Shown: positions 33,350-43,452, counted from the stretch's first letter. The stretch is 64,000 nucleotides of DNA from an uncultured Eubacteriales bacterium (GCA_900540635.1 UQGU01000001.1:1-64000), one strand, 5' to 3'. Numbers and translations: made by a program. Notes: generated by a model not told the origin, from the sequence alone.

Positions 33350-33584
33350 AGCTTGTCAAAAAAGCCTCGCAGAGTTTGGCGGCGTAAGCCGCCAAATAAA
33401 ATCAAATCATTTTCTGTCGGGGCGTGTACCTGACAGAAAATACATCTCAGGCTGCAAGTGTGCGAGTTGTTCGCCATAGGCGAACAAGGAGTGCGCGCGG
33501 CAGACTGCAAAAACTTGTCGGAAAAGCCCGTAAGGGGTTTTTCGACAGTCTGAAATGCCCGCCCCTTTTTCGGGGGCGGGCATT
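33313..33584. repeat. Family B element bracketed by duplicated terminator hairpins (B3)
   Basis: The core (about 33350-33552) matches B1 in reverse orientation: GCTTGTCAAAAAAGCCTCGC..., GGCGGCGTAAGCCGCC, TTTTCTGTCGG/CCTGACAGAAAA, TTCGCCATAGGCGAA, and ...GGGGTTTTTCGACAGTCTG. At both ends stands the same 24-base terminator half (starting AAATGCCCGCCCCTTTTTCG) in direct orientation, and this sequence differs from the hairpin that brackets B1. It lies between the convergent exporter and groEL genes. Confidence 0.85.
33553..33584 (-). terminator. Terminator after groEL (right copy)
   Basis: AATGCCCGCCCC/GGGGGCGGGCATT hairpin about 30 bases past the groEL stop, followed on the minus strand by TTTCAG. 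Confidence 0.7.
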
Positions 33585-33613
33585 CGGCATATCAACAGGT
33601 TTCCGGAATCGGC

Positions 33614-35254
<1,641 letters not shown>

Positions 35255-35262
35255 TTACCTCC

Positions 35263-35538
35263 TCAGTCAGTGACGACAGCCAGAATGTCGTCCTGCTTGA
35301 CAAACTTGTAATCAACCTTATCCAGGGTCAGATCGGTGCCGGTGAACTTGCCGACAACCACCTTGTCGCCAACGGACACGGTCATGGTCACGTCCTTGGT
35401 GCCGGGGCCTACGGAAACGACCTCGTACATTGCGGGCTTTTCCTTGTTGCTGGTAGCCAGCAGAATACCGGAAGCGGTGGCTTCCTGCGCTTCGTGTGCC
35501 TTCAGCAGCACGTTGTCAGCCATGGGTTTCAGCTTCAT
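35263..35538 (-). CDS. groES: Co-chaperonin GroES (HSP10)
   Basis: A 91-residue lid protein for GroEL, with the mobile loop 'EAQEATASGILLATSNKEKP' and C-terminal 'VGDKVVVGKFTGTDLTLDKVDYKFVKQDDILAVV'. The start at 35538 follows GGAGGAATTTGTT; an ATG 15 bases upstream overlaps that ribosome site. It is the first gene of the groESL operon. Confidence 0.97.
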   Translation of the reverse strand: MKLKPMADNVLLKAHEAQEATASGILLATSNKEKPAMYEVVSVGPGTKDVTMTVSVGDKVVVGKFTGTDLTLDKVDYKFVKQDDILAVVTD

Positions 35539-35601
35539 AACAAATTCCTCCATGTGTGCAATATTTAGACCGCCGGAGTTGCCCGGCTCTTATCTACTTG
35601 C

Positions 35602-35628
35602 TTAGCACTCTTTCTTCCTGAGTGCTAA
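35602..35628 (-). promoter_or_regulatory. CIRCE operator (HrcA binding site)
   Basis: TTAGCACTC, nine bases, GAGTGCTAA: a perfect CIRCE element, located between the promoter at 35632-35660 and groES. It predicts heat-inducible repression by HrcA, which is not encoded in the window. Confidence 0.97.
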
Positions 35629-35631
35629 GAT

Positions 35632-35660
35632 ATCATAGCGCAGTTGGTCCAAAAAAGCAA
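35632..35660 (-). promoter_or_regulatory. Predicted groESL promoter
   Basis: On the minus strand TTGCTT and TATGAT are 17 bases apart. The CIRCE element begins four bases after the -10 box, so bound HrcA would cover the transcription start. Confidence 0.75.
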
Positions 35661-35831
35661 GAGGCAAATTGGGTTTTTCCGTAAATAAATTATGAATAGA
35701 AACCCACGGCCCTCCTTTGCGGCCTGCGCCGCGCCTGTTTGAAAGCACCGTCTGCTTCCCATTTTCATTCGTCCGGCATTCCGGGAAGCCGGGCGCGGCT
35801 TTTTTCGCGTATGCAAATTCACAGAATCCGG

Positions 35832-35860
35832 TTGCAATTTTGATTTGATTGTATTATGAT
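35832..35860 (+). promoter_or_regulatory. Predicted promoter of the LRR protein gene
   Basis: TTGCAA, 17 bases, TATGAT, about 34 bases before the TTG start at 35894. Confidence 0.65.
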
Positions 35861-35893
35861 TGGGGACAGTTCGAAAATTCGGAGGAAAACGCT

Positions 35894-37558
35894 TTGAAAA
35901 AGAAGAAAAGCAATAAGCTGGTGGCCGTTCTCGTCGTCATTGCCGTGCTTTCCGTTGCGGCAGCAGGGGGCACACTGGCCTATATCTATTATCAGAACAC
36001 CCATGTCTTTGTGGAGGGTCAGGCCTATCCCCTGAACGCCACCTATCTGGACCTGCGGGAGGAGGATATCTCCTTCGCCCACTACAATGCTCTGCAGGAG
36101 GCGCTGCCGGGGTGTGAAATTCTCTGGAATGTCCCCTTCCAGGGAAAGACCGTTTCCAGCGATGCGGCGGAAATCTCCATCACCAACCCCAGCCCAGAGG
36201 ACATCTCCATTCTGGGGACCTATTTCCCCAAGCTGAAAACCGTCAATGGGGCGGGCTGCGACAACTACGAAACGCTGGAGCAGCTGCAAAGCGCGCTCCC
36301 CCAGGTAAAGGTTCTCTACCAGGTGGCCCTGGGCGGCTCCTTTGTAGACCCGACGGTGACAGAGCTGGACCTGGAGCCCGGAGACTACGACCTGGACACC
36401 CTGAAGGAAGCCCTGCTGTACCTGCACGAGGTGACGGATGTGACCATCCACAAGCTGGACCTGACCCTGGAGCAATTTGCCGCCATGCAGGAGGCCTTCC
36501 CCAATATAAACTTCCACTATACCGTGTACCTTCTGGACCGGGAGCAGGACAGCACCGTAACGGCGCTGGACCTGTCCGCCATGCAGGAGAGCGACCTGGA
36601 CCAGGTGGCCCGGAAGCTTTCCCTGCTGCCCCAGCTGGAAACCGTAGAGCTCTGCGGCAGTGACGGCACCTCCAAGCTCACGGAGGAGGAGGCCAAGCTG
36701 CTGATCGCCGCCGCACCCAATGCCGTCTTCCACTACGCCTTTGATTTTTATGGCCAGACCCTTTCCACGGATATGGAGGAGGTCGTCCTGAAAAATGTCA
36801 AAATCGGCGATGACGGAGAGAAGGCCATCCGGGATGCTCTGGATCTGCTGTCCAATTGCAAGCGCTTTGTGCTGGATGGCTGCGGCGTGTCCAACGAGGT
36901 CATGGCCCAGCTGCGGGAGGACTACCGGGACAGGACCAAGGTCGTCTGGCGGGTATCCTTCGGCAATGGCAGCAGCCTGACGGATGCCCAGGTCATCCGC
37001 AGCGTCTACGACCTGAAGGACAGCAACTGCGCCGCTCTGCGCTACTGCGAGGATGCGGTCTACGCCGACTTCGGCCATGACGAATACCTGAACGATTCCA
37101 GCTTCCTGGAGGGCATGACCAGCCTGGAGGTGCTGATCCTCTCGGGCTCCCCCATCAAGGACCTGACCCCCTTGGAAAACTGCAAGAACCTGCGAATTCT
37201 GGAAATTGCCAACTGCGGCTATATTACGGACCTGACCCCCCTGGCCCAGTGCGAAAGCCTGGAAATGCTGAACATCAGTTACACCAAGGCAGAGGACCTG
37301 TCCCCCCTGGAGGACCTGGATCTGACCCATCTGGTAGCCGTAGGCGGCACCGGCACCCGGCTGGGCACCGAGCAGCAGCAGGCCTTTGAAGCTGCCCACC
37401 CCGACTGCCAGAATCTCTGGCGGGGCACCCAGGAATACGGCGTAGGCTGGCGGTACGTCAACGACGAAACCAAGATGGACTGGTACGCCCAGGCCGCCGT
37501 GGCTTTCAAGTACCCCCACGCACCCAACAACGCCGGATGGTATCTGGAAGAGAAATAA
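35894..37558 (+). CDS. Membrane-anchored leucine-rich-repeat protein
   Basis: A 554-residue protein with a Lys-rich start, one membrane anchor (about 8-32) and an extracytoplasmic region. The early part consists of repeated 'TVTELDLEPGDYDLDTLKEALLYL'-like units, i.e. degenerate leucine-rich repeats, and the C-terminal part has clearer repeats ('LEVLILSGSPIKDLTPLENCKNLRILEIANCGYITDLTPLAQCESLEMLNIS'). The end, rich in Trp and Tyr, is 'WRYVNDETKMDWYAQAAVAFKYPHAPNNAGWYLEEK'. Translation starts at TTG 35894, eight bases after GGAGG. A surface recognition or binding role is likely; the ligand is unknown. Confidence 0.75.
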   Translation: MKKKKSNKLVAVLVVIAVLSVAAAGGTLAYIYYQNTHVFVEGQAYPLNATYLDLREEDISFAHYNALQEALPGCEILWNVPFQGKTVSSDAAEISITNPSPEDISILGTYFPKLKTVNGAGCDNYETLEQLQSALPQVKVLYQVALGGSFVDPTVTELDLEPGDYDLDTLKEALLYLHEVTDVTIHKLDLTLEQFAAMQEAFPNINFHYTVYLLDREQDSTVTALDLSAMQESDLDQVARKLSLLPQLETVELCGSDGTSKLTEEEAKLLIAAAPNAVFHYAFDFYGQTLSTDMEEVVLKNVKIGDDGEKAIRDALDLLSNCKRFVLDGCGVSNEVMAQLREDYRDRTKVVWRVSFGNGSSLTDAQVIRSVYDLKDSNCAALRYCEDAVYADFGHDEYLNDSSFLEGMTSLEVLILSGSPIKDLTPLENCKNLRILEIANCGYITDLTPLAQCESLEMLNISYTKAEDLSPLEDLDLTHLVAVGGTGTRLGTEQQQAFEAAHPDCQNLWRGTQEYGVGWRYVNDETKMDWYAQAAVAFKYPHAPNNAGWYLEEK

Positions 37559-37561
37559 TGC

Positions 37562-37590
37562 CTGAACCTTCCCCTGCGGGGGAAGGTTTT
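37562..37590 (+). terminator. Terminator/family C-like hairpin after the LRR gene
   Basis: AACCTTCCCC/GGGGAAGGTT, followed by TTCCTCTT. The same stem forms the end of the family C repeats. Confidence 0.65.
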
Positions 37591-37594
37591 CCTC

Positions 37595-37631
37595 TTGACA
37601 AATCTGTATCTACTGTATATAATCAATATAC
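37595..37631 (+). promoter_or_regulatory. Consensus promoter and overlapping operator of the GntR/ABC operon
   Basis: TTGACA (37595-37600), 17 bases, TATAAT (37618-37623): a perfect sigma-A promoter. GTATAT (37615-37620) and ATATAC (37626-37631) form an inverted repeat over the -10 box and transcription start, as expected for autorepression by the YtrA-like regulator. Confidence 0.85.
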
Positions 37632-37649
37632 ACAGTTTGAGGTGATTCC

Positions 37650-38027
37650 ATGTATATTCTCATCGACAACAAAAACGGTACCCCGATTTACGACCAAATC
37701 TACACGCAAATCAAAAATCAGATTCTCAGCGGAGAGCTGGAGCCGGATTCTGCGCTGCCCAGCATCCGGGCACTGGCCAAGGATCTGCGCATCAGCTTTA
37801 TAACCACCAAGCGGGCCTACGAGGAGCTGGAAAAGGACGGTTTTCTCTATACCATCCCCGCCAAAGGGTGCTATGTTGCCCCCCGGAACAAGGAGCTGCT
37901 GCGGGAAGAAAATCTGAAAAAAATTGAGGGGCATATCGATGAAATCCTCAGCCTGGCCGCCGCCTGCGGCTTAAGTCAGGCTGATATTCTGGAAATGGTT
38001 CGTTTTGCAATGGAGGGAGAAACATGA
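37650..38027 (+). CDS. GntR-family regulator, YtrA subfamily
   Basis: A 125-residue repressor. The winged helix-turn-helix covers about 10-75 ('GTPIYDQIYTQIKNQILSGELEPDSALPSIRALAKDLRISFITTKRAYEELEKDGFLYTIPAKGCYV'), and the short C-terminal helical tail, without an effector domain, is typical of the YtrA subfamily. It overlaps the next ABC ATPase gene by four bases. Members of this subfamily repress their own ABC transporter operons and many respond to cell-wall antibiotics. Confidence 0.92.
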   Translation: MYILIDNKNGTPIYDQIYTQIKNQILSGELEPDSALPSIRALAKDLRISFITTKRAYEELEKDGFLYTIPAKGCYVAPRNKELLREENLKKIEGHIDEILSLAAACGLSQADILEMVRFAMEGET

Positions 38028-38857
38028 ACGCACTGGAAATTCGGGGCTTAACAAAACATTTTGCTGATTTTACGCTGGACGACCTGAATCTGACCCTGCC
38101 CGGGGGCTGCATTCTGGGGCTCATCGGCGAAAACGGCGCGGGCAAAAGCACCACCATCCGCCTGATTTTGGGGATGCTCCACGCAGATTCCGGCACCGTG
38201 ACCGTCCTGGGCCGGGACAGCCGGGAGAATCCCGTCCTTACCAAGCAGGACATCGGCGTTGTGCTGGACGAGGTGGGCATTCCAGAGTGCATGACCCCAA
38301 AGCAGGTGGGAAAGGTCATGGCAAACGTGTTTCTTCACTGGAACGCGGAGACCTATCAACGGCTGCTGACGAGATTTTCCCTGCCGGAGAACAAAAAATT
38401 CAAGGAGTTCTCCAAGGGCATGAAGATGAAGCTGGGACTGGCCGTGGCCCTGTCCCACGAGGCGAAGCTGCTGATTTTGGACGAGGCCACCGGCGGCTTA
38501 GACCCGGTGGTACGGGACGAGGTGGTGGATATGCTCGCGGAATTCACCCGGGACGAAACCCACGCCATTCTGATCTCCTCCCACATCGTCAGCGACCTGG
38601 AAAAACTCTGCGACTATGTGGCCTTTCTGCACAAGGGGAAGCTGCTGCTGTGCGAAGAAAAGGATCTGCTGCTGTCGGAATACGGCATTCTCCACTGTAA
38701 GCCTTATGAGCTGCCGGAAAACGGCGTGCTGCACAAAAAGCAGAACGCCTACGGCATAGAGGCCATCGTCCGCCGGGATGCCGTAAAGCCGGGAACGGCC
38801 CTAAGCCCCATCAGCATGGAAGAGCTGTTTGTATTCATGAGCAAGGAGGCAAAGTGA
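38024..38857 (+). CDS. ABC-2 type transporter ATPase (YtrB-like)
   Basis: A 277-residue ATPase: Walker A 'GENGAGKST', Q-loop 'QDIGVVLDEVGIPECMTPKQ', a slightly divergent signature 'FSKGMKMKLGLAVALSH', Walker B 'LLILDEATGGLDP' and switch His in 'ILISSHIVSDLEKL'. The FSKGMKMKL form is typical of this subfamily. It pairs with the permease encoded one base downstream. Confidence 0.92.
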   Translation: MNALEIRGLTKHFADFTLDDLNLTLPGGCILGLIGENGAGKSTTIRLILGMLHADSGTVTVLGRDSRENPVLTKQDIGVVLDEVGIPECMTPKQVGKVMANVFLHWNAETYQRLLTRFSLPENKKFKEFSKGMKMKLGLAVALSHEAKLLILDEATGGLDPVVRDEVVDMLAEFTRDETHAILISSHIVSDLEKLCDYVAFLHKGKLLLCEEKDLLLSEYGILHCKPYELPENGVLHKKQNAYGIEAIVRRDAVKPGTALSPISMEELFVFMSKEAK

Positions 38858-38858
38858 C

Positions 38859-39500
38859 ATGAAAGCGCTGCTTCAAAAGGACCTTTATCAGCTGCAGGCC
38901 TATTGCAAGAGCTATCTGCTGATCTGCGTCGTATTTTTTGGCATTTCTCCGGCAGGGGAAGGCAACCTGTTTTTCATCACCTATCCCGCCATGCTGTGCA
39001 GTCTGATTCCCGCGACTCTGCAAACCTATGACGAGCGGGGAAAATGGGCCTGCTTCGCCGGGACGCTGCCCTTCACCCGCGCCCAACTGGTATCCGCCAA
39101 ATATCTGGTGGGGCTGTGCTGCAGCGGCGTAGTGCTGCTGGGGCTTACTGCCGTACTCCTGGCGGCAGGCACCTATTCTCCCGCCGTTCAGCTGTTTCTG
39201 CTGGGGCTAACCCTCTGCCTGTCGCTGGTGACGCCCGCGTTCTGCCTGCCCTTTATCTTCCGGTTCGGCACGGAAAAGGGCCGCATGGCCTATTATGTTT
39301 CCATCGGCCTCTTCTTTGCCCTGAGCTACGCGCTGGCAGACGGCCTGGGGATCTCCGCCGCGGATACCTCCTCCATCGCCGCCTGGGGTAGGGCTGGGAC
39401 TGCTTCCGGGATCGTCGCCGCTGTTCTTATCTGCATGGCCCTGTATGTGTGCAGCTGGCTGATTTCCATCCGCATATACCAAAAGCGAGAAATTGCGTAA
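38859..39500 (+). CDS. ABC-2 type transporter permease
   Basis: A 213-residue membrane protein with about six helices and the ABC2_membrane_5-like start 'MKALLQKDLYQLQAYCKSYLL' and 'YDERGKWACFAGTLPFTRAQLVSAKYL'. It is translated with the ATPase (one-base gap, GGAGG inside the ATPase end). The role is probably export or envelope stress response, inferred from the regulator type. Confidence 0.82.
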   Translation: MKALLQKDLYQLQAYCKSYLLICVVFFGISPAGEGNLFFITYPAMLCSLIPATLQTYDERGKWACFAGTLPFTRAQLVSAKYLVGLCCSGVVLLGLTAVLLAAGTYSPAVQLFLLGLTLCLSLVTPAFCLPFIFRFGTEKGRMAYYVSIGLFFALSYALADGLGISAADTSSIAAWGRAGTASGIVAAVLICMALYVCSWLISIRIYQKREIA

Positions 39501-39731
39501 CTTCACAGGAACTTAATATTTATCCACTTTTTCTCTTAATAATCTTGGGGTATACTAAGAGTACAAAGTTAATCAACTTGATTACTTGTTTCTTTTTCAT
39601 TTTCTCCTCCAACAAATAGCAAAGGCCGCGGTGCATGCCGCGGCCTTTGTGCGTCTCTTTGCCTTTCAGAGGAGGTATTGACGCGTGCATAATTTACCTT
39701 CTTTTCCTTCGGAATCTGTGGATACTGCCCA
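39501..39731. other. Intergenic region with a strong hairpin
   Basis: AAAGGCCGCGG (39621-39631) pairs perfectly with CCGCGGCCTTT (39638-39648). A TATACT lies at 39552 but without a convincing -35. The hairpin may terminate the GntR/ABC operon, though no clear U-run follows. No gene was seen. Confidence 0.5.
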
Positions 39732-39760
39732 TTGATATTTTGGCTAAAAGGGAGTATGAT
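39732..39760 (+). promoter_or_regulatory. Predicted promoter of the aminotransferase gene
   Basis: TTGATA, 17 bases, TATGAT, about 64 bases upstream of the start. Confidence 0.65.
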
Positions 39761-39823
39761 ATAGGTAAGACGCAAGAACGCAGGATTCAACTTGCAAAAT
39801 TTTTATGAATTCCGGAGGAAGCT

Positions 39824-41131
39824 ATGAAACCCTACTGCGAAATGAACCGCCAGGAGCTGCTGGAGCTGAAGGAAAGCCTGAAGGCGGAATACAACGACTA
39901 TCAGAAGCGGAAGCTCTCCTTAAATATGGCCCGGGGCAAGCCCAGCCAGGAGCAGCTGAACCTCTCCATGGGCATGATGGATGTGCTCAGCAGCGACAGC
40001 GACCTGACCTGCGAGGACGGCACCGACTGCCGGAACTACGGCGTGCTGGACGGCATTGAAGAGGCCAAGGAGCTTATGGCCGACATGATGGAGGTCCGGC
40101 CCGACCAGGTCATCATCTACGGCAACTCCAGCCTGAACGTCATGTATGACACCGTGGCCCGGTCCATGATCAGCGGCGTTATGGGCTCTACCCCCTGGTG
40201 CAAACTGGACAAGGTGAAGTTCCTCTGCCCCGTTCCCGGCTACGACCGGCACTTCGCCATCACCCAGTATTTCGGCATTGAGATGATCAACATCCCCATG
40301 CTGCCCACCGGCCCGGATATGGACCTGGTGGAGAAGCTGGTGTCCTCCGACGACTCCATCAAGGGCATCTGGTGTGTGCCCAAGTATTCTAACCCCCAGG
40401 GCATCTCCTATTCCGATGAAACCGTAAGGCGCTTCGCCCGCCTGAAGCCCGCCGCCGTGGACTTTAGGATCTACTGGGACAATGCCTACACCATTCACCA
40501 CCTGTACGACCACGACCAGGACCACCTGATTGAGATTCTGGCGGAGTGCAAGCGGGCAGGCAACCCGGACCTGGCCTACAAGTTCGCCTCCACCTCCAAG
40601 ATCAGCTTCCCCGGCTCCGGCATCTCCGCCATGGCCGCCTCCCAGAACAACCTGGTGGACATCCGCGCCCAGATGAAGGTCCAGACCATCGGCCATGACA
40701 AGGTGAACCAGCTGCGCCATGTGCGCTTCTTCGGCGACATTCACGGCATGGTGGAGCACATGCGCAAGCACGCCGACATTCTGCGGCCCAAGTTTGAGCT
40801 GGTCCACAACGCCCTGGAAACCGAGCTGGGCGGCCTGGGCATCGGCACCTGGACCAACCCCAAGGGCGGCTACTTCGTGTCCTTCGACTCCCTGGACGGC
40901 TGCGCCAAGGAGATCGTCTCCCGCTGCAAGAAGGCAGGCCTGGTGCTCACCGGCGCCGGTGCCACCTATCCCTACGGCAAAGACCCCCACGACAGCAACA
41001 TCCGCATTGCCCCCTCCTTCCCCAACTGCGACGACCTGGCAATGGCCATGAAGGTCTTCACCTGTGTGGTCAAGCTGGTCAGCGTCAAGAAATACCTGGC
41101 CGATATGGACGCCGCCGAGCAGCACGCATAA
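39824..41131 (+). CDS. Aspartate aminotransferase, subgroup Ic type
   Basis: A 435-residue PLP enzyme of fold type I. 'NMARGKPSQEQLNLSMGM' at the start, 'NYGVLDGIEEAKELMADMM', 'VCPVPGYDRHFAITQYFGIEMINIPM'-like 'LCPVPGYDRHFAI', 'WCVPKYSNPQGISYSDE' and 'DFRIYWDNAY' bind the cofactor, and 'FASTSKISFPGSGISAMAAS' holds the PLP lysine. This pattern is that of the family first placed with alanine-glyoxylate aminotransferases and shown in actinobacteria to be aspartate aminotransferases. It is probably monocistronic. The ribosome site is GGAGGAAGC. Confidence 0.86.
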   Translation: MKPYCEMNRQELLELKESLKAEYNDYQKRKLSLNMARGKPSQEQLNLSMGMMDVLSSDSDLTCEDGTDCRNYGVLDGIEEAKELMADMMEVRPDQVIIYGNSSLNVMYDTVARSMISGVMGSTPWCKLDKVKFLCPVPGYDRHFAITQYFGIEMINIPMLPTGPDMDLVEKLVSSDDSIKGIWCVPKYSNPQGISYSDETVRRFARLKPAAVDFRIYWDNAYTIHHLYDHDQDHLIEILAECKRAGNPDLAYKFASTSKISFPGSGISAMAASQNNLVDIRAQMKVQTIGHDKVNQLRHVRFFGDIHGMVEHMRKHADILRPKFELVHNALETELGGLGIGTWTNPKGGYFVSFDSLDGCAKEIVSRCKKAGLVLTGAGATYPYGKDPHDSNIRIAPSFPNCDDLAMAMKVFTCVVKLVSVKKYLADMDAAEQHA

Positions 41132-41147
41132 GATTCTGCCCTCTTTC

Positions 41148-41180
41148 CCCCCGGGATGCCATCCGCACCCCGGGGGATTT
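41148..41180 (+). terminator. Terminator after the aminotransferase gene
   Basis: CCCCCGGG pairs with CCCGGGGG and is followed by ATTTTGTG. Confidence 0.75.
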
Positions 41181-41284
41181 TGTGCTCAAAAAAACAGGTT
41201 GCACCCAGGGCGGAAATGATGTATTCTATCAGGGAGAAACCGCTGTCCGCCGTGGGCAGCACAGAATACAGGAGGAATGGAATT

Positions 41285-43036
41285 ATGAATGAACGCTGGG
41301 ATTTGACCCCGATCTATACAGGCCTGGAGGCCCCGGAGTTTGCGGCCGACCTGGAGAAGCTGGACGAAACCGTAAAGTCCCTGGAAGCCTTTGCAAAAAA
41401 GCTGCCCCGGCAGGACCATAAGGCTGCCCTGCCAGAGGCTCTGGACCTGGAGGAGCAGCTGGTAAAGCTTGTGAACAAGCTGGCCGGCTATGCCAGCCTG
41501 GAACAGTCCGCAGACACGAGAAACAGCGCCGCCATGTCCGCCATGGGCAGAGTCATCGCCCTGGATGCGGCCTCTGCCGCCCCTCTGGCCGCCATCAAAG
41601 AATGGATCGGCTCTCTGGAGGACCTGGACGCGCTGACGGAACAAGACCCGGTCCTGAAGGACTATGCCTATCTGCTGCAGCGGATTCAGAAGGACAAGGT
41701 CCACCAGCTGCCCGGCATTGGCGAAGAGGTGGTGGCCAAGCTCTCCCAGAGCGACGCCTGGGCGGATATGCACCAGCACCTCACCAGCACCGTGGCCGTG
41801 CACTACCGGGGAGAGACCACCAATCTCTCCGCCATCCGGAATCTGGCCTATTCCGATGATCCTTCCGTCCGGAAGGACGCCTACAAGGCAGAGCTTGCCT
41901 GCTACGACGCTATCAAAGACCCCGTAGCCTTCGCCCTGAACTCTCTGAAGCTGAAAACCATCACCATGTCCCAGCTCCGGGGCTATGCATCCCCGCTGGA
42001 CATGGTTCTGGAAAACTGCGACATGCGCCGGGAGACCCTGGACGCCATGTTTGCCGCCATGGACGCGCATCTTCCCAAATTCTGGCAGTACCTCAAGGCC
42101 AAGGGAAAGCTCCTGGGCCACGAGAACGGCCTGCCCTGGTACGACCTGTTCGCCCCGGTGGGCAAGTCCTCCCGGACCTTTACCACCCGGCAGGCCAGGG
42201 ACTATCTGGTGGAGCTGTTCTCCCGGTTTGATGAAGCGGAAGCGCAGATGATCGCCCGGGCCTTCGACAACGCCTGGATCGATTTCTTCCCCAGAGACGG
42301 CAAGGCCGGCGGCGCTTTCTGCGCCGGTGTGGAATCCTTAGGCGAAAGCCGGATTCTGACCAACTTCGACGGCCAGATGGGCGATGTGGTGACCCTGGCC
42401 CATGAGCTGGGCCACGCCTTCCACAATGAGAACATCCGCGCCCACCGCCCCCTGAACAAGGACTACTCCATGCCCGTGGCCGAGACCGCCTCCACCTTCA
42501 ATGAGTGCGTGGTCATGGCTGCTGCCATTGGCGACGCGGCAGATGACGCGGAGAAGCTGGCGCTGATCGAATCCCAGCTGTCCGATGCCACCCAGGTCAT
42601 CTGCGACATCTATTCCCGGTTCCGCTTCGAGCGGGAGGTCTTCCAGCGCCGGGAGCAGGAGTTCCTGAACAGCGATACCCTGTGCGACATCATGCTCCGT
42701 GCCCAGAAGGCCTCCTACGGCGACGGCCTGGACGAAACCGTCCTGCACCCCTATATGTGGGTCTGCAAGAGCCACTACTATGGCTCCACCTATTATAACT
42801 TCCCCTATGCCTTCGGTGCGCTGTTCGCCCGGGGCCTGTATGCCCAGTACGAAAAGGAGGGCGCTGCCTTCGTGCCCAAGTACAAGCAGCTGCTCTACAC
42901 AACCACCGTCGCCTCCGCCGAGGACACCGCCAAGGTTGCGGGCATTGACCTGACAGATAAAAACTTCTGGCGCGGCGCCCTGGACATCATCGCAAAGCAG
43001 ATCGATACCTTCTGCGCACTGGTGGAAAAGGCGTAA
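41285..43036 (+). CDS. pepF: Oligoendopeptidase F (M3B)
   Basis: A 583-residue cytosolic zinc metallopeptidase that degrades short peptides. The zinc motif HELGH is at 373-377, with the third ligand Glu expected in the downstream 'MPVAETASTFNECVVM' helix. 'YGSTYYNFPYAFGALFARGLYAQY' near the C-terminus is the substrate-binding Tyr-rich region of the family. The start at 41285 follows AGGAGG by nine bases. It may act on peptides brought in by the opp system, an inference from function only. Confidence 0.95.
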   Translation: MNERWDLTPIYTGLEAPEFAADLEKLDETVKSLEAFAKKLPRQDHKAALPEALDLEEQLVKLVNKLAGYASLEQSADTRNSAAMSAMGRVIALDAASAAPLAAIKEWIGSLEDLDALTEQDPVLKDYAYLLQRIQKDKVHQLPGIGEEVVAKLSQSDAWADMHQHLTSTVAVHYRGETTNLSAIRNLAYSDDPSVRKDAYKAELACYDAIKDPVAFALNSLKLKTITMSQLRGYASPLDMVLENCDMRRETLDAMFAAMDAHLPKFWQYLKAKGKLLGHENGLPWYDLFAPVGKSSRTFTTRQARDYLVELFSRFDEAEAQMIARAFDNAWIDFFPRDGKAGGAFCAGVESLGESRILTNFDGQMGDVVTLAHELGHAFHNENIRAHRPLNKDYSMPVAETASTFNECVVMAAAIGDAADDAEKLALIESQLSDATQVICDIYSRFRFEREVFQRREQEFLNSDTLCDIMLRAQKASYGDGLDETVLHPYMWVCKSHYYGSTYYNFPYAFGALFARGLYAQYEKEGAAFVPKYKQLLYTTTVASAEDTAKVAGIDLTDKNFWRGALDIIAKQIDTFCALVEKA

Positions 43037-43040
43037 AAAA

Positions 43041-43215
43041 GGGGGCTGTTAGAAAACGCTCTGTCATTGCGAACCAGCGCGCACGCTGGTGTGGCAATCC
43101 CCCGGATTTTCAAACATCTTGGTAGTAAAACCAGTCTGTTACCATTCAACCGGGGGGCTGCCACACCAGTGACGTCGGTCACTGGTTCGCAGCGACACAC
43201 TTTTCTAGCAGCCCC
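43041..43215. repeat. Family A palindromic element (A3)
   Basis: 175 bp with terminal repeats GGGGCTGTTAGAAAA and TTTTCTAGCAGCCCC (one mismatch). Internal hairpins CCAGCGCGCACGCTGG and AGTGACGTCGGTCACT. Same orientation as A2 and opposite to A4. It lies five bases after the pepF stop. Confidence 0.9.
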
Positions 43216-43290
43216 TCAGGCTGTCGGAAAAGCCCGTAAGGGGTTTTTTCGGCAGTCTGCACCTTCCCCGGAGGGGAAGGTTAAAGGAGA
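43216..43290. repeat. Family B fragment and family C fragment (B4)
   Basis: TCAGGCTGTCGGAAAAGCCC...GGCAGTCTG is the left end of family B and follows A3 directly. It is followed by ACCTTCCCCGGAGGGGAAGG, the end hairpin of family C. Confidence 0.7.
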
Positions 43291-43368
43291 TTCCACCGCT
43301 GTGCGCCGAATTCAGGAAGGGCGAAAGACCCATATTTTGACAGTTTTCACAAACTTCCGAAGGAAATA

Positions 43369-43397
43369 TTGAAATTCCCTGCGGCCGGTGTTAGAAT
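43369..43397 (+). promoter_or_regulatory. Predicted promoter of the DUF6110/P-type ATPase pair
   Basis: TTGAAA, 17 bases, TAGAAT, about 56 bases upstream of the start at 43453. Confidence 0.6.
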
Positions 43398-43452
43398 ATG
43401 CGCAGTAGTTAGCATATGCTGACTGCTCAGAAATATATTGGAGGTATTTCCC

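Noticed and set aside
39552..39650. A small RNA gene between a TATACT box and the AAAGGCCGCGG hairpin
   Set aside because: There is no acceptable -35 box and no U-run after the hairpin, so the case is too weak to call.
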